Shown: positions 1 to 6,321 of the stretch, in pieces | Numbering within the stretch: position 1 is the stretch's first letter | Layout: every line of letters starts with the position of its first letter | DNA from: Candidatus Dojkabacteria bacterium UBA5749 | GTDB lineage: Bacteria > Patescibacteriota > Dojkabacteria > SC72 | Direction: 5' to 3' | Assembly (NCBI GenBank): GCA_002419125.1 | Contig: DIFL01000011.1 | Span: forward strand, 11,840-20,105 | DNA length: 8,266 nucleotides | Translations under genes and position numbers: made by a program | The notes under the pieces: generated by a model | The model's input: the letters and a program-made list of their open reading frames with translations, nothing else | Told to the model about the DNA's origin: nothing | Databases searched by the model: none

Positions 1-575
1 ACCATTATATTATTAGAATACGAATGTAGTAGGGTAATAGTAGCATCTTGATTAAAACAATTTGCATGCTCAGTTGCATCTCCCAAATCTTTCATAATTG
101 CTTTTACTATATATCCATATTTAATGGGAGAAGAAGAAGGGAGAGTATAATTAGAGTCCCAACCATCTCTAAAATAACCAATGCAAGTCCAATAATCTGT
201 CCCATACAACCTCACATGAATTTCATTTCCAGATGTTAAAGTGGGAAGAGTTTTGTTTGGATTTGTATATACATCCCCTAAAGATGTTGAAACAATTGTT
301 GGAATCCCACTTTCATCAAATCCAAATTTTCTAACTCCTAAAGAATTATACATCTTTATATCCTCTAAATCCGAATTAGTAATTAATCTTTCATATGTAT
401 TCATAATGTAGTTAACATCACTTCTTGCTTGATTTTTGCTATTTGCAGTCTGTGATGTTTTAATAACTGTATTTAATGTAGTAGCTACTAATAGCATTAC
501 AATAGAGAGAATAACTATTGTAAATAGCATTTCTATTAAACTAAATCCTTCATATTGTTTAATATCTTTTCTCAT
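1..575 (-). CDS. Type IV prepilin-like minor pilin, PilW/GspJ position (partial, C-terminus beyond left edge)
   Basis: The reading frame starts with ATG at 575-573 and stays open for 191 codons to the window edge, so the stop lies outside. The N-terminus is a class III (prepilin) signal: a short basic leader MRKDIKQYEG, a predicted cut after Gly10, then FSLIEML with Phe at +1 and Glu at +5, followed by a hydrophobic helix to about residue 33. After the helix comes a polar segment (about 40-75) and a mostly beta-like region with only two cysteines visible (C131, C173). The start overlaps the TGA stop of the preceding gene as ATGA, which implies translational coupling. It is third in a run of three minor prepilins, the place of GspJ in type II secretion or PilW in T4P. 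That identity rests on position and leader only; the globular part is not recognised. It should be processed by PilD and inserted in the pilus or its tip. Confidence 0.85.
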   Translation of the reverse strand, partial: MRKDIKQYEGFSLIEMLFTIVILSIVMLLVATTLNTVIKTSQTANSKNQARSDVNYIMNTYERLITNSDLEDIKMYNSLGVRKFGFDESGIPTIVSTSLGDVYTNPNKTLPTLTSGNEIHVRLYGTDYWTCIGYFRDGWDSNYTLPSSSPIKYGYIVKAIMKDLGDATEHANCFNQDATITLLHSYSNNIM

Positions 576-1084
576 CTTACTATTGTTACTAAATATGAAT
601 AATCCTTTATATCTGTACTTGAAGTATTTACTCCAGCCATATCGACTACACCAGTTATAATCTCTATTACAGCTTTTTGAGGAGTAGTGGATTTTACACG
701 AAATATTCTGAAATAGTCAGAATTTGGTATTACTGTATATGAGTCTCGATCACCACAGGTAAAAGTCTTTATTATTCTTTCCCCATCTTCAGAAATTCCA
801 TAACAATAAGTTGGCTCTGGATTTTGATCTGGAATTAAATCAGAAAATTCTTTCTCTGCCTCCTCCTTTGTCATATCTGCTATTGCAATTCTTTGTAAGT
901 CAACAGATGCTGATACAGCCTGTTGAGCAATAGCATCTTGTATATCTAATTGTGCTAATTCTCTTAAAGTAGATGAAGATATTCTCATTAATACTATAGC
1001 CACTAATCCAGCAACCATTAAAGCAATAAGGGCCTCAGCAAAACCCATACCTTCATATTTATTAGTTAATGTCTTTCTCTTCAT
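572..1084 (-). CDS. Type IV prepilin-like minor pilin, PilV/GspI position, with Met at +1
   Basis: A 170-residue protein starting at ATG 1084-1082, 2 nt after the previous stop. The leader is MKRKTLTNKYEG. Aligning it with the next gene (QYEG/FSLIE against KYEG/MGFAE) puts the peptidase cut after Gly12, giving Met at +1 and Glu at +5. Cutting before the Phe instead would leave Glu at +3, which does not fit the family. The hydrophobic helix runs from about 13 to 34 and is followed by an amphipathic, alanine- and glutamine-rich stretch (37-70) typical of the exposed half of the pilin N-terminal helix. A small C-terminal domain has two cysteines (C94, C110) that could form a disulfide. It lies between a GspH/FimT-like and a GspJ/PilW-like gene, which supports a GspI/PilV role in a priming or tip complex. 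The C-terminal domain itself is not recognised. Confidence 0.8.
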   Translation of the reverse strand: MKRKTLTNKYEGMGFAEALIALMVAGLVAIVLMRISSSTLRELAQLDIQDAIAQQAVSASVDLQRIAIADMTKEEAEKEFSDLIPDQNPEPTYCYGISEDGERIIKTFTCGDRDSYTVIPNSDYFRIFRVKSTTPQKAVIEIITGVVDMAGVNTSSTDIKDYSYLVTIVR

Positions 1085-1086
1085 CT

Positions 1087-2043
1087 TTAATCTCTGAATG
1101 AATTAATTTCATCTTGAATCCCATACCTCTGATACATTTTTCCTCCAACCTTAATACATTTCAATATAGGGTTGCAATATCCATCCACGGGGGAAGATTC
1201 ATTTTTATCGTATACATGGTGAATTACCTCTCCAGAGTTTGGATATACAGTTATTAAATCAAATTTGTTCGATCTCTTTCTATGAAGAACTATATCTAAA
1301 GGAGTAAACGAATCCCCATCAAAAACAATTTCGTCGCCTGTGTATGTATAGTTTAGGACGTTATTAAATTTACTATAAATAATTGCCCTACCAGTCAAAG
1401 ATTCAAAGAATAGGAAACCTGGGTTGTTGGTTGAATCTACATCATTATCCAAAATTTCCATCTGACCCTTTTCTCGATCAAGCAGTGTCATGCTCTCTTC
1501 TCGGATTCGAACAATACCTGTATAACCCTCTTTACAAGAAGAACAATACCCTCCTTTTGACGATGGTTTATAAGGAATAGTAGAATTAGAATAACTTAGA
1601 GGATACGTTCCATCACAGAAACCAAATGGAGGATTAGCGATATCTTCATTAATCTCTTTATTGGTAAAATAACTTGGAATCGGCCCCTCAGCAATGTTAT
1701 AACTTTGACTGTTCCATGTTAAGCTATCATTAAAATCCTTTACAGGCGAACACCATTTGTACAGATTATAATCGTTATCCTCCGATAATTCGTCTGCAAA
1801 TCTAAAATCAATCCCAAACCCATATATCCATGTTTCATCCTTACCTCCCTCCATATTCATAGCTTTAAGTTTAGTACTCTCTATATCTTGTATTATCAAC
1901 TCTACATTCTCTCTAGCAATAAAGGATTCTCTAATAGAAAGAAAACCATTAAAACCAATAACAGTGAGGATAATGAAAATACCCATTACTATGAGCATTT
2001 CAACTAGTGTGAATCCATTAATATATTTAACCTTTTTCTTCAT
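1087..2043 (-). CDS. Large FimT/GspH-like minor prepilin, cysteine-rich
   Basis: The chosen start is ATG 2043-2041, giving 318 residues and a ten-residue basic leader MKKKVKYING before FTLVEMLIVMG (Phe +1, Glu +5). A TTG at 2055-2053 would add only MLLL in front of the leader and spoil its basic start. A membrane helix spans about 11-34. The C-terminal part contains IVLHRKRSNKFDLITVYPNSGEV (split here as IVLHRK at 251-256 and the PNSGEV turn at 268-273), the beta-strand/Gly turn pattern seen at the end of FimT/GspH proteins. The middle (about 80-215) is far larger than usual for that family, which is commonly under 200 residues. There are six cysteines (98, 143, 167, 170, 290, 296), including a CxxC at 167-170. 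It begins the three-gene minor prepilin run. A role as tip component or adhesin is inference. Confidence 0.8.
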   Translation of the reverse strand: MKKKVKYINGFTLVEMLIVMGIFIILTVIGFNGFLSIRESFIARENVELIIQDIESTKLKAMNMEGGKDETWIYGFGIDFRFADELSEDNDYNLYKWCSPVKDFNDSLTWNSQSYNIAEGPIPSYFTNKEINEDIANPPFGFCDGTYPLSYSNSTIPYKPSSKGGYCSSCKEGYTGIVRIREESMTLLDREKGQMEILDNDVDSTNNPGFLFFESLTGRAIIYSKFNNVLNYTYTGDEIVFDGDSFTPLDIVLHRKRSNKFDLITVYPNSGEVIHHVYDKNESSPVDGYCNPILKCIKVGGKMYQRYGIQDEINSFRD

Positions 2044-2064
2044 GAGCAGTAGCAATATATCGTA

Positions 2065-2092
2065 TTAATATAATTTAACAAAAAACAATCAA
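2065..2092 (-). promoter_or_regulatory. Candidate promoter for the minor prepilin run
   Basis: In the 69-nt gap after pilD, the minus strand carries TTGATT (2092-2087), a 16-nt spacer and TATTAA (2070-2065), which resembles a sigma-70 promoter. It would start transcription about 15-20 nt ahead of the ATG at 2043. The DNA is AT-rich, so a chance match is possible. Confidence 0.3.
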
Positions 2093-2112
2093 CTTCTCAA
2101 TAGGAATACCTG

Positions 2113-2877
2113 TTAGAGATAGAATATTCTTTCTAAGAACTCTATTACATACTCGTTTAGTAAAAAAAGCATAGAAAGAGATATGTACATAAAGGGGAGT
2201 AGGGGTATGGGAGTCTTTAGGGTGCTCTTTTTTAATAGTATCTTTGATACAGCATACACTGTTGATATTATTAGAAATATATAGATATATCCAATGTATA
2301 GTTTTATGTCTATGAATATACTTAATCCTAATAACACTAATAGGTCTCCTGTTCCAAATGGTTTCTTTAATATTTTTGATATTAAAATTATAAAAAGAGA
2401 AGCTCCTATTCCAACTATTAGGGCATTTTGGGGTATTTGGGATTGTATTATGGTAAGAGAGGCAAAGTAGAGCATAGAGAGTCCAAGGAATGTATTTACT
2501 AGCTTCGCAGGTACTGCTCTATATACCCTATCATAGTAAGAGAAAGAGAAGAAAAAGAGTAATACAATGTATAGAATAGGGGATAGAGAGTAGTAATATA
2601 TACTTCCCATTCCTATTCCTAACATTAATTCAGAGATAGGGTAATACAGTGGTATTTTGTATTTACATACAGGGCATCTTCCTTTAAATATGAAATATGA
2701 TAATACTGGTATTAATTCATATGTTTTAAGTAACTTACCACATTTCTCACAGTGAGAGCCTTTAATAAATATATCTGGATATTTATATCCGTTATCTATT
2801 CTATATATTAAAGCATTTAGAAAACTGGCCAATACCAGACCTAATAGAAACATTATGAATGTAAAATATATATGCAT
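2113..2877 (-). CDS. pilD: Prepilin peptidase (A24 family)
   Basis: A polytopic membrane aspartyl protease that removes the leader from prepilins at the cytoplasmic face. In full members of the family it also N-methylates the new terminus. The N-terminal region has SFLNALIYR at 18-26, two zinc cysteine pairs (C43/C46 and C68/C71), ELIPVLSY at 54-61 and YPISELMLG at 79-87, all hallmarks of the methyltransferase-containing PilD type. The catalytic aspartates are D116, seven residues before Pro123, and D178 in the GTGD motif (175-178). The usual Lys two positions after that Asp is Leu. A PIPLLPF segment near 223-229 fits the conserved region before the last helix. At 254 residues it is about normal length, with roughly seven to eight hydrophobic segments. 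The start ATG is 2877-2875. It follows the pilin terminator, so it probably relies on readthrough or a promoter just before the ATG. Confidence 0.96.
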   Translation of the reverse strand: MHIYFTFIMFLLGLVLASFLNALIYRIDNGYKYPDIFIKGSHCEKCGKLLKTYELIPVLSYFIFKGRCPVCKYKIPLYYPISELMLGIGMGSIYYYSLSPILYIVLLFFFSFSYYDRVYRAVPAKLVNTFLGLSMLYFASLTIIQSQIPQNALIVGIGASLFIILISKILKKPFGTGDLLVLLGLSIFIDIKLYIGYIYIFLIISTVYAVSKILLKKSTLKTPIPLLPFMYISLSMLFLLNEYVIEFLERIFYL

Positions 2878-2883
2878 ATACCC

Positions 2884-2889
2884 ATTATA
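2884..2889 (-). promoter_or_regulatory. Candidate -10 box just before pilD
   Basis: A perfect TATAAT on the minus strand (2889-2884) is followed by six bases (GGGTAT) and then the pilD ATG. Standard -10 geometry would put the first transcribed base at the A of the start codon, a leaderless mRNA. The position for a -35 box holds CTTCCT, a poor match, so support rests on the -10 alone in an AT-rich gap. Confidence 0.3.
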
Positions 2890-2913
2890 TATATTTTTTA
2901 TAATTAAGGAAGT

Positions 2914-2938
2914 AAAACCCCCTCAAGATGAGGGGGTG
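2914..2938 (-). terminator. Rho-independent terminator behind the pilin gene
   Basis: On the minus strand, CCCCCTCA (2936-2929), a TCT loop, and TGAGGGGG (2925-2918) form a perfect 8-bp stem. An outer A-T pair extends it to 9 bp, and TTTT follows. It begins about 26 nt after the pilin stop. It is the most GC-rich patch in the surrounding intergenic DNA, which makes chance unlikely. Confidence 0.88.
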
Positions 2939-2962
2939 TATTCACAAAAGTTCAACAATCAT

Positions 2963-3532
2963 TTAGAACCCATTATCCCATGAACTTCCAAGCGCAGTTG
3001 TAAAAGGTGCACATATTGTATGGTCTGCTGCAGTATTTTTGAATGTGCCTGTGATAACAGGGAAGGTAAAAGGAGGCAAAATATCTGAACCAAATCCATT
3101 TCCATTACAATATACTTCTCCATCATCCCTCTCTGCATTGTCATCTCCTAAACCTCTCAAACTTACACAAACCAGAACCGCTTGATCACCACCATCTCCT
3201 CCAACAGCATAATAGTAAGATGCCTCAGACCCACCATCAAAAGAATCTTGGTCAATATATGGGACTAGATACCCATCGGCACCATTTGAGACCAAAGACT
3301 CAACAGTACAAGCAACGCCCCCACAATCCTCTGCTATCGGATATTCTCTGTTATCTGTATAATATGCCTGTAATGAAGTATATACCTGATCTACAGCATT
3401 CTTATGTGCTACATCATTTGCCCTATTGATAGCAAATCTCCCAGCAGTGATACCTACTACCATAAGAATAATTATGATACCCATTACGATAAGCATCTCT
3501 ACTAGGGTAAAACCTGAATATCTTTTATTCAT
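2963..3532 (-). CDS. Type IV pilin, probable major pilin
   Basis: A 189-residue prepilin starting at ATG 3532-3530. The leader MNKRYSG is very short and is cut after Gly7, before FTLVEMLIVMG with Glu at +5. The hydrophobic helix (8-30) continues into an amphipathic helix to about 60 (AINRANDVAHKNAVDQ, then YTSLQAYYTDNREYP), the pattern of GspG-like pilins and pseudopilins. The globular part is acidic and glycine-rich, with GGDGGD at 111-116. It has five cysteines (70, 75, 122, 142, 174), so one is left unpaired if two disulfides form. It lies directly behind pilC, and a strong terminator follows it. A promoter-like sequence precedes it, so it may be expressed separately and strongly as the pilus building block. 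That it is the major subunit is inferred from size and context. Confidence 0.88.
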   Translation of the reverse strand: MNKRYSGFTLVEMLIVMGIIIILMVVGITAGRFAINRANDVAHKNAVDQVYTSLQAYYTDNREYPIAEDCGGVACTVESLVSNGADGYLVPYIDQDSFDGGSEASYYYAVGGDGGDQAVLVCVSLRGLGDDNAERDDGEVYCNGNGFGSDILPPFTFPVITGTFKNTAADHTICAPFTTALGSSWDNGF

Positions 3533-3574
3533 TAGTTTAGATAAAATAAAAAATTATTTAATTAATATATATAA

Positions 3575-3601
3575 CTTATACGATTAAACTCATAAAGTCA
3601 A
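3575..3601 (-). promoter_or_regulatory. Candidate pilin promoter overlapping the pilC 3' end
   Basis: The minus strand has TTGACT (3601-3596; five of six to the -35 consensus), a 15-nt spacer and TATAAG (3580-3575; five of six to the -10 consensus). The -10 overlaps the TAA stop of pilC. Predicted start is near 3568, leaving a leader of about 35 nt made almost only of A and T. The spacer is shorter than the preferred 17 nt. Confidence 0.4.
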
Positions 3602-4817
3602 CCACCATACCCATAACCTCTGAAAGTTGGAACATAGGGGTATACACACCCAATGCAATGAATGCAACAGCAATACCCATTATTACAAGAAAAACAGGCT
3701 CTAGTAAAGAAGACATATTCTCAGTAGCCTGATCAACCTCCTCTTTGTAATATTGAGACACTTTTGATAATACATTATCTAACTCACCAGTTTCTTCTCC
3801 TACAGCTATCATACTACTCACAATTAGAGGATAGTAATCACTCCTTGCAATTGGAAGCGCCAGTGAACCTCCCCTTTCAACCTCCTCCTTTGCTTCAAAG
3901 ATAACTTCTCTAAACATATCATTACTAAGTGACATAGCCGTTAGTTCTAAAGATCTAATAATGGAAAGTCCACTACCAAGTAACAAACCTAGTAATCTTG
4001 TGAACTGAGCTAACTGCATTTTAGAGATGATAGTTCCCATGATTGGAATTTTTACTATTATCTTATCCTTGGTTCTTTTTCCCTTAGGAGTATCAACCCA
4101 TACCTTGTATCCAATTAACAAACCAAGTATTACTATTACAATAGCCCACCAATATCCTAAAAAGAAGTCACTCATAGCAACCATTATTCTTGTAATAAGG
4201 GGAAGCTCTCCACCAAACTCACCGTATATATCACTCATAGCTGGAACAAGTACAAGCATCATAAGGACCATAACACCAACAATTATAACGAGAAGTATAA
4301 GAGGGTAGGTTAGAGCACCTTTTAATTTACCTTGTAACTTTTTGCTCTCTTCTAGCTCTATTGCCAATTTATTCAATATATCATCTAAATTACCACTGGA
4401 CTCACCAGCTTCGATTAAGTTAATAGTAATATCATCAAATACCTCATCTGAGTTTCTAAAAGATTCTGCAAGACTCTTACCTGCTTCTACAGAAGTTCTA
4501 ACCTGTGTAATAGTTCTTCTAAACAATGGATTAGAAATCTGTTGCTCCATTACCTGAAGTCCCCTTGTTAGAGGAAGTCCAGCACCAACCATTGTTGCTA
4601 GCTGCCTCATAAAGACAACCTTATCTTTCATTGGTACTCCACCAATATTTATCTGACTTAATGACTCCAAATCAAAAGAGGCCTGTTCTTTAACATTTAC
4701 AACTACCAAGCCCTTGTCTTGCAATATCTCAACTACCGCTTGGCCATCTCTTGCCTCAATTTTCCCTTTTACCTCTTTTCCCTGATTATTTCTAGCTGAA
4801 TATGTAAAGTTTGGCAT
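3576..4817 (-). CDS. pilC: T4P inner-membrane platform protein PilC (GspF family)
   Basis: PilC is the integral membrane protein on which pilins are extracted and stacked; PilB and PilT act on it from the cytoplasm. At 413 residues it has normal length. The N-terminal FTYSARNNQGKEVKG (4-18) and the segment to about 55 match the small GspF N-terminal region. Two repeated T2SSF domains follow. The first is at about 69-191, with RQLATMVGAGLPL at 71-83 and EAGESSGNLDDIL at 136-148. The second is at about 272-394, with FTRLLGLLLGSGL at 272-284 and VGEETGELDNVL at 339-350. Membrane helices are visible at about 172-192, 222-240 and 374-395, the last after LEP. The start is ATG 4817-4815, 6 nt after the pilT stop, so it is surely cotranscribed with pilT. 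Nothing appears broken. Confidence 0.97.
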   Translation of the reverse strand: MPNFTYSARNNQGKEVKGKIEARDGQAVVEILQDKGLVVVNVKEQASFDLESLSQINIGGVPMKDKVVFMRQLATMVGAGLPLTRGLQVMEQQISNPLFRRTITQVRTSVEAGKSLAESFRNSDEVFDDITINLIEAGESSGNLDDILNKLAIELEESKKLQGKLKGALTYPLILLVIIVGVMVLMMLVLVPAMSDIYGEFGGELPLITRIMVAMSDFFLGYWWAIVIVILGLLIGYKVWVDTPKGKRTKDKIIVKIPIMGTIISKMQLAQFTRLLGLLLGSGLSIIRSLELTAMSLSNDMFREVIFEAKEEVERGGSLALPIARSDYYPLIVSSMIAVGEETGELDNVLSKVSQYYKEEVDQATENMSSLLEPVFLVIMGIAVAFIALGVYTPMFQLSEVMGMVVDFMSLIV

Positions 4818-4823
4818 ATTTTT

Positions 4824-6284
4824 TTAACTCTTGAGTAATCTTAATACTTCCTCAGGAAATACTGCATATTCCTGAGCTTTTTGAACAGATATGACTCCCT
4901 CTCGAACTAGACCCACTAGAGATCTCTCTAATGAAACCATCCCGATATCAGAACTTGTTCTAATTACGTTATCAATCTGATGAGATTTACTCTCTCTAAT
5001 CATATTTCTAACTGCAGGATTAGCAATCATAATTTCACATACCGCTCTTCTTCCTCCTTTATCAAGCGGTATTAATCTCTGTGCTACTATTGCTTCTAAT
5101 ATGTTAGAAAGCTGTAACCTAATCTGTGCCTGCTGATTATTTGGGAAGACATCAATCATTCTATCTACTGTCTGAGCTGCATTGTTAGTATGGAGAGTTG
5201 CAAATACTAAGTGACCTGTCTCTGCAAGTGTTATCGCTGAAGCAATAGTTTCATAGTCTCTCATCTCTCCAACTAGTATTACATCCGGATCTTGTCTTAA
5301 AGCACTTCTTAGTGCTATTGGCCAAGAGTGTGTATCATCATTCATTTCTCTTTGATCTATTAAAGATTTCTTTCCTTCGAATACATATTCGATAGGGTCT
5401 TCAATTGTAACGATATGAGTAAATCTTGTAGTATTAATCTCTTCAAGAATTGCAGCTAGTGTGGTACTTTTTCCATGACCCGTTGGACCAGTAACAAGTA
5501 CAAAGCCCTGTTTAAGTTTTGCTAACTGATGATATATGTTAGGCAAAAGAAGTTCATCTAATGTTCTTACACGAGAAGGAATGAGTCTGAATGCTGCAGC
5601 AACATTCTTCATAGTGTAGTATGCATTTATTCTAAATCTTGAAGGAGCGTCACCCTCGTGAAAATAAGCTAAATCTACCTCTCTATTTACTTCTAAAAGT
5701 TCTCTTTTTTCCTCACTAAGTACTGGTAATATTATCTCTTCTGCTTCCTCGGGTGTAATTATCCTTTCACTTATCTCCATTAACTCTCCATCGATTCTAA
5801 CAATGGGTGGATATCCAGCTGTAATATGTAAGTCAGATGCGTTATGCTCAATTGCATATCTAAGCATCTCATCTATCTTTGTAGTATCTGCCATTTTTGT
5901 AATCGCAGGAGCAGTCTGTCCGTCTCCATCAGCATCAATAGGTTGAGACAGATTATTTACTTTTGGGGTCCTTATCAATGCCTTCGGAACTTTTTCTCCC
6001 GGTATAATGTCTTGCAAACTATTATCCACAATACCTTTCAAAGGAGCTTCACTATCAGCGTTATTTATAGGTAGTGCCTCTTGGATATTACTTAATTCAT
6101 CAAGGTTTGGCTCAATAACTGGAGTTGGTTGCAAAGCCTGTGGTTCGGTTGGAAGTGGGGTAGGTGTAATGACAGGAGGTATGACTCCTTGCTGTGTATT
6201 ATCTAAAACAGGTGTAACAACTGGGTTACTCTGAGCAAAGTTAGGGTATGCAACAGTAGTATTTTGGGCAGTACTATTTTCCAT
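4824..6284 (-). CDS. pilT: Pilus retraction ATPase PilT with long N-terminal extension
   Basis: A hexameric cytoplasmic ATPase that depolymerises pili for twitching motility or DNA uptake. The PilT core starts near residue 134 (KIDEMLRYAIEHNASDLHIT). Walker A is GPTGHGKST (266-274), the Asp box TIEDPIEY (293-300), Walker B runs to DVILVGE (334-340), and the His box contains H358 and H365. AVRNMIRES (424-432) corresponds to the AIRNLIRE signature that separates PilT from PilB, and no zinc cysteine pairs are present. Family members are usually about 350 residues; this one has 486 because of about 130 extra N-terminal residues rich in Pro, Thr, Asn and Gln, with no membrane segment and probably disordered. 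A DADGDG stretch lies at 117-122. The start ATG is 6284-6282, 22 nt after pilB. His replaces the commoner Ser inside Walker A. Confidence 0.96.
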   Translation of the reverse strand: MENSTAQNTTVAYPNFAQSNPVVTPVLDNTQQGVIPPVITPTPLPTEPQALQPTPVIEPNLDELSNIQEALPINNADSEAPLKGIVDNSLQDIIPGEKVPKALIRTPKVNNLSQPIDADGDGQTAPAITKMADTTKIDEMLRYAIEHNASDLHITAGYPPIVRIDGELMEISERIITPEEAEEIILPVLSEEKRELLEVNREVDLAYFHEGDAPSRFRINAYYTMKNVAAAFRLIPSRVRTLDELLLPNIYHQLAKLKQGFVLVTGPTGHGKSTTLAAILEEINTTRFTHIVTIEDPIEYVFEGKKSLIDQREMNDDTHSWPIALRSALRQDPDVILVGEMRDYETIASAITLAETGHLVFATLHTNNAAQTVDRMIDVFPNNQQAQIRLQLSNILEAIVAQRLIPLDKGGRRAVCEIMIANPAVRNMIRESKSHQIDNVIRTSSDIGMVSLERSLVGLVREGVISVQKAQEYAVFPEEVLRLLKS

Positions 6285-6292
6285 TCTTTTTT

Positions 6293-6321
6293 ATTATATC
6301 CTAAAATTATTCTTTTGACAC
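6293..6321 (-). promoter_or_regulatory. Candidate internal promoter for pilT
   Basis: On the minus strand, GTGTCA (6321-6316; four of six to TTGACA) is separated by exactly 17 nt from a perfect TATAAT (6298-6293). It spans the end of pilB and the pilB-pilT gap. The predicted start is about 2 nt ahead of the pilT ATG, giving an almost leaderless mRNA. This is good geometry, but the sequence is AT-rich. Confidence 0.4.

Noticed and set aside
572..574. TGA read as glycine (SR1/Gracilibacteria code)
   Set aside because: TGA terminates the PilV-like gene at the ATGA overlap with the next start, and no gene contains an in-frame TGA.
2044..2055. TTG start for the FimT/GspH-like gene
   Set aside because: It would add only MLLL in front of a normal basic leader beginning MKKK. 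The in-frame ATG at 2043 gives a standard ten-residue prepilin leader.
2959..3144. Small minus-strand frame inside the pilin gene
   Set aside because: It overlaps the pilin in another frame, and its product has no recognisable features.
4027..4308. Plus-strand open frames opposite pilC, pilT, pilB and the minor prepilins (for example 4027-4308, 6007-6234, 1383-1580)
   Set aside because: They lie antisense to well-supported genes, and their translations show low-complexity composition with no recognisable domain or start context.
5916..5935. DADGDG in the PilT extension as a true EF-hand or dockerin loop
   Set aside because: Only the first half of the calcium loop is present. The acidic residue expected at position 12 is Ile and no flanking helices are seen, so chance is more likely.
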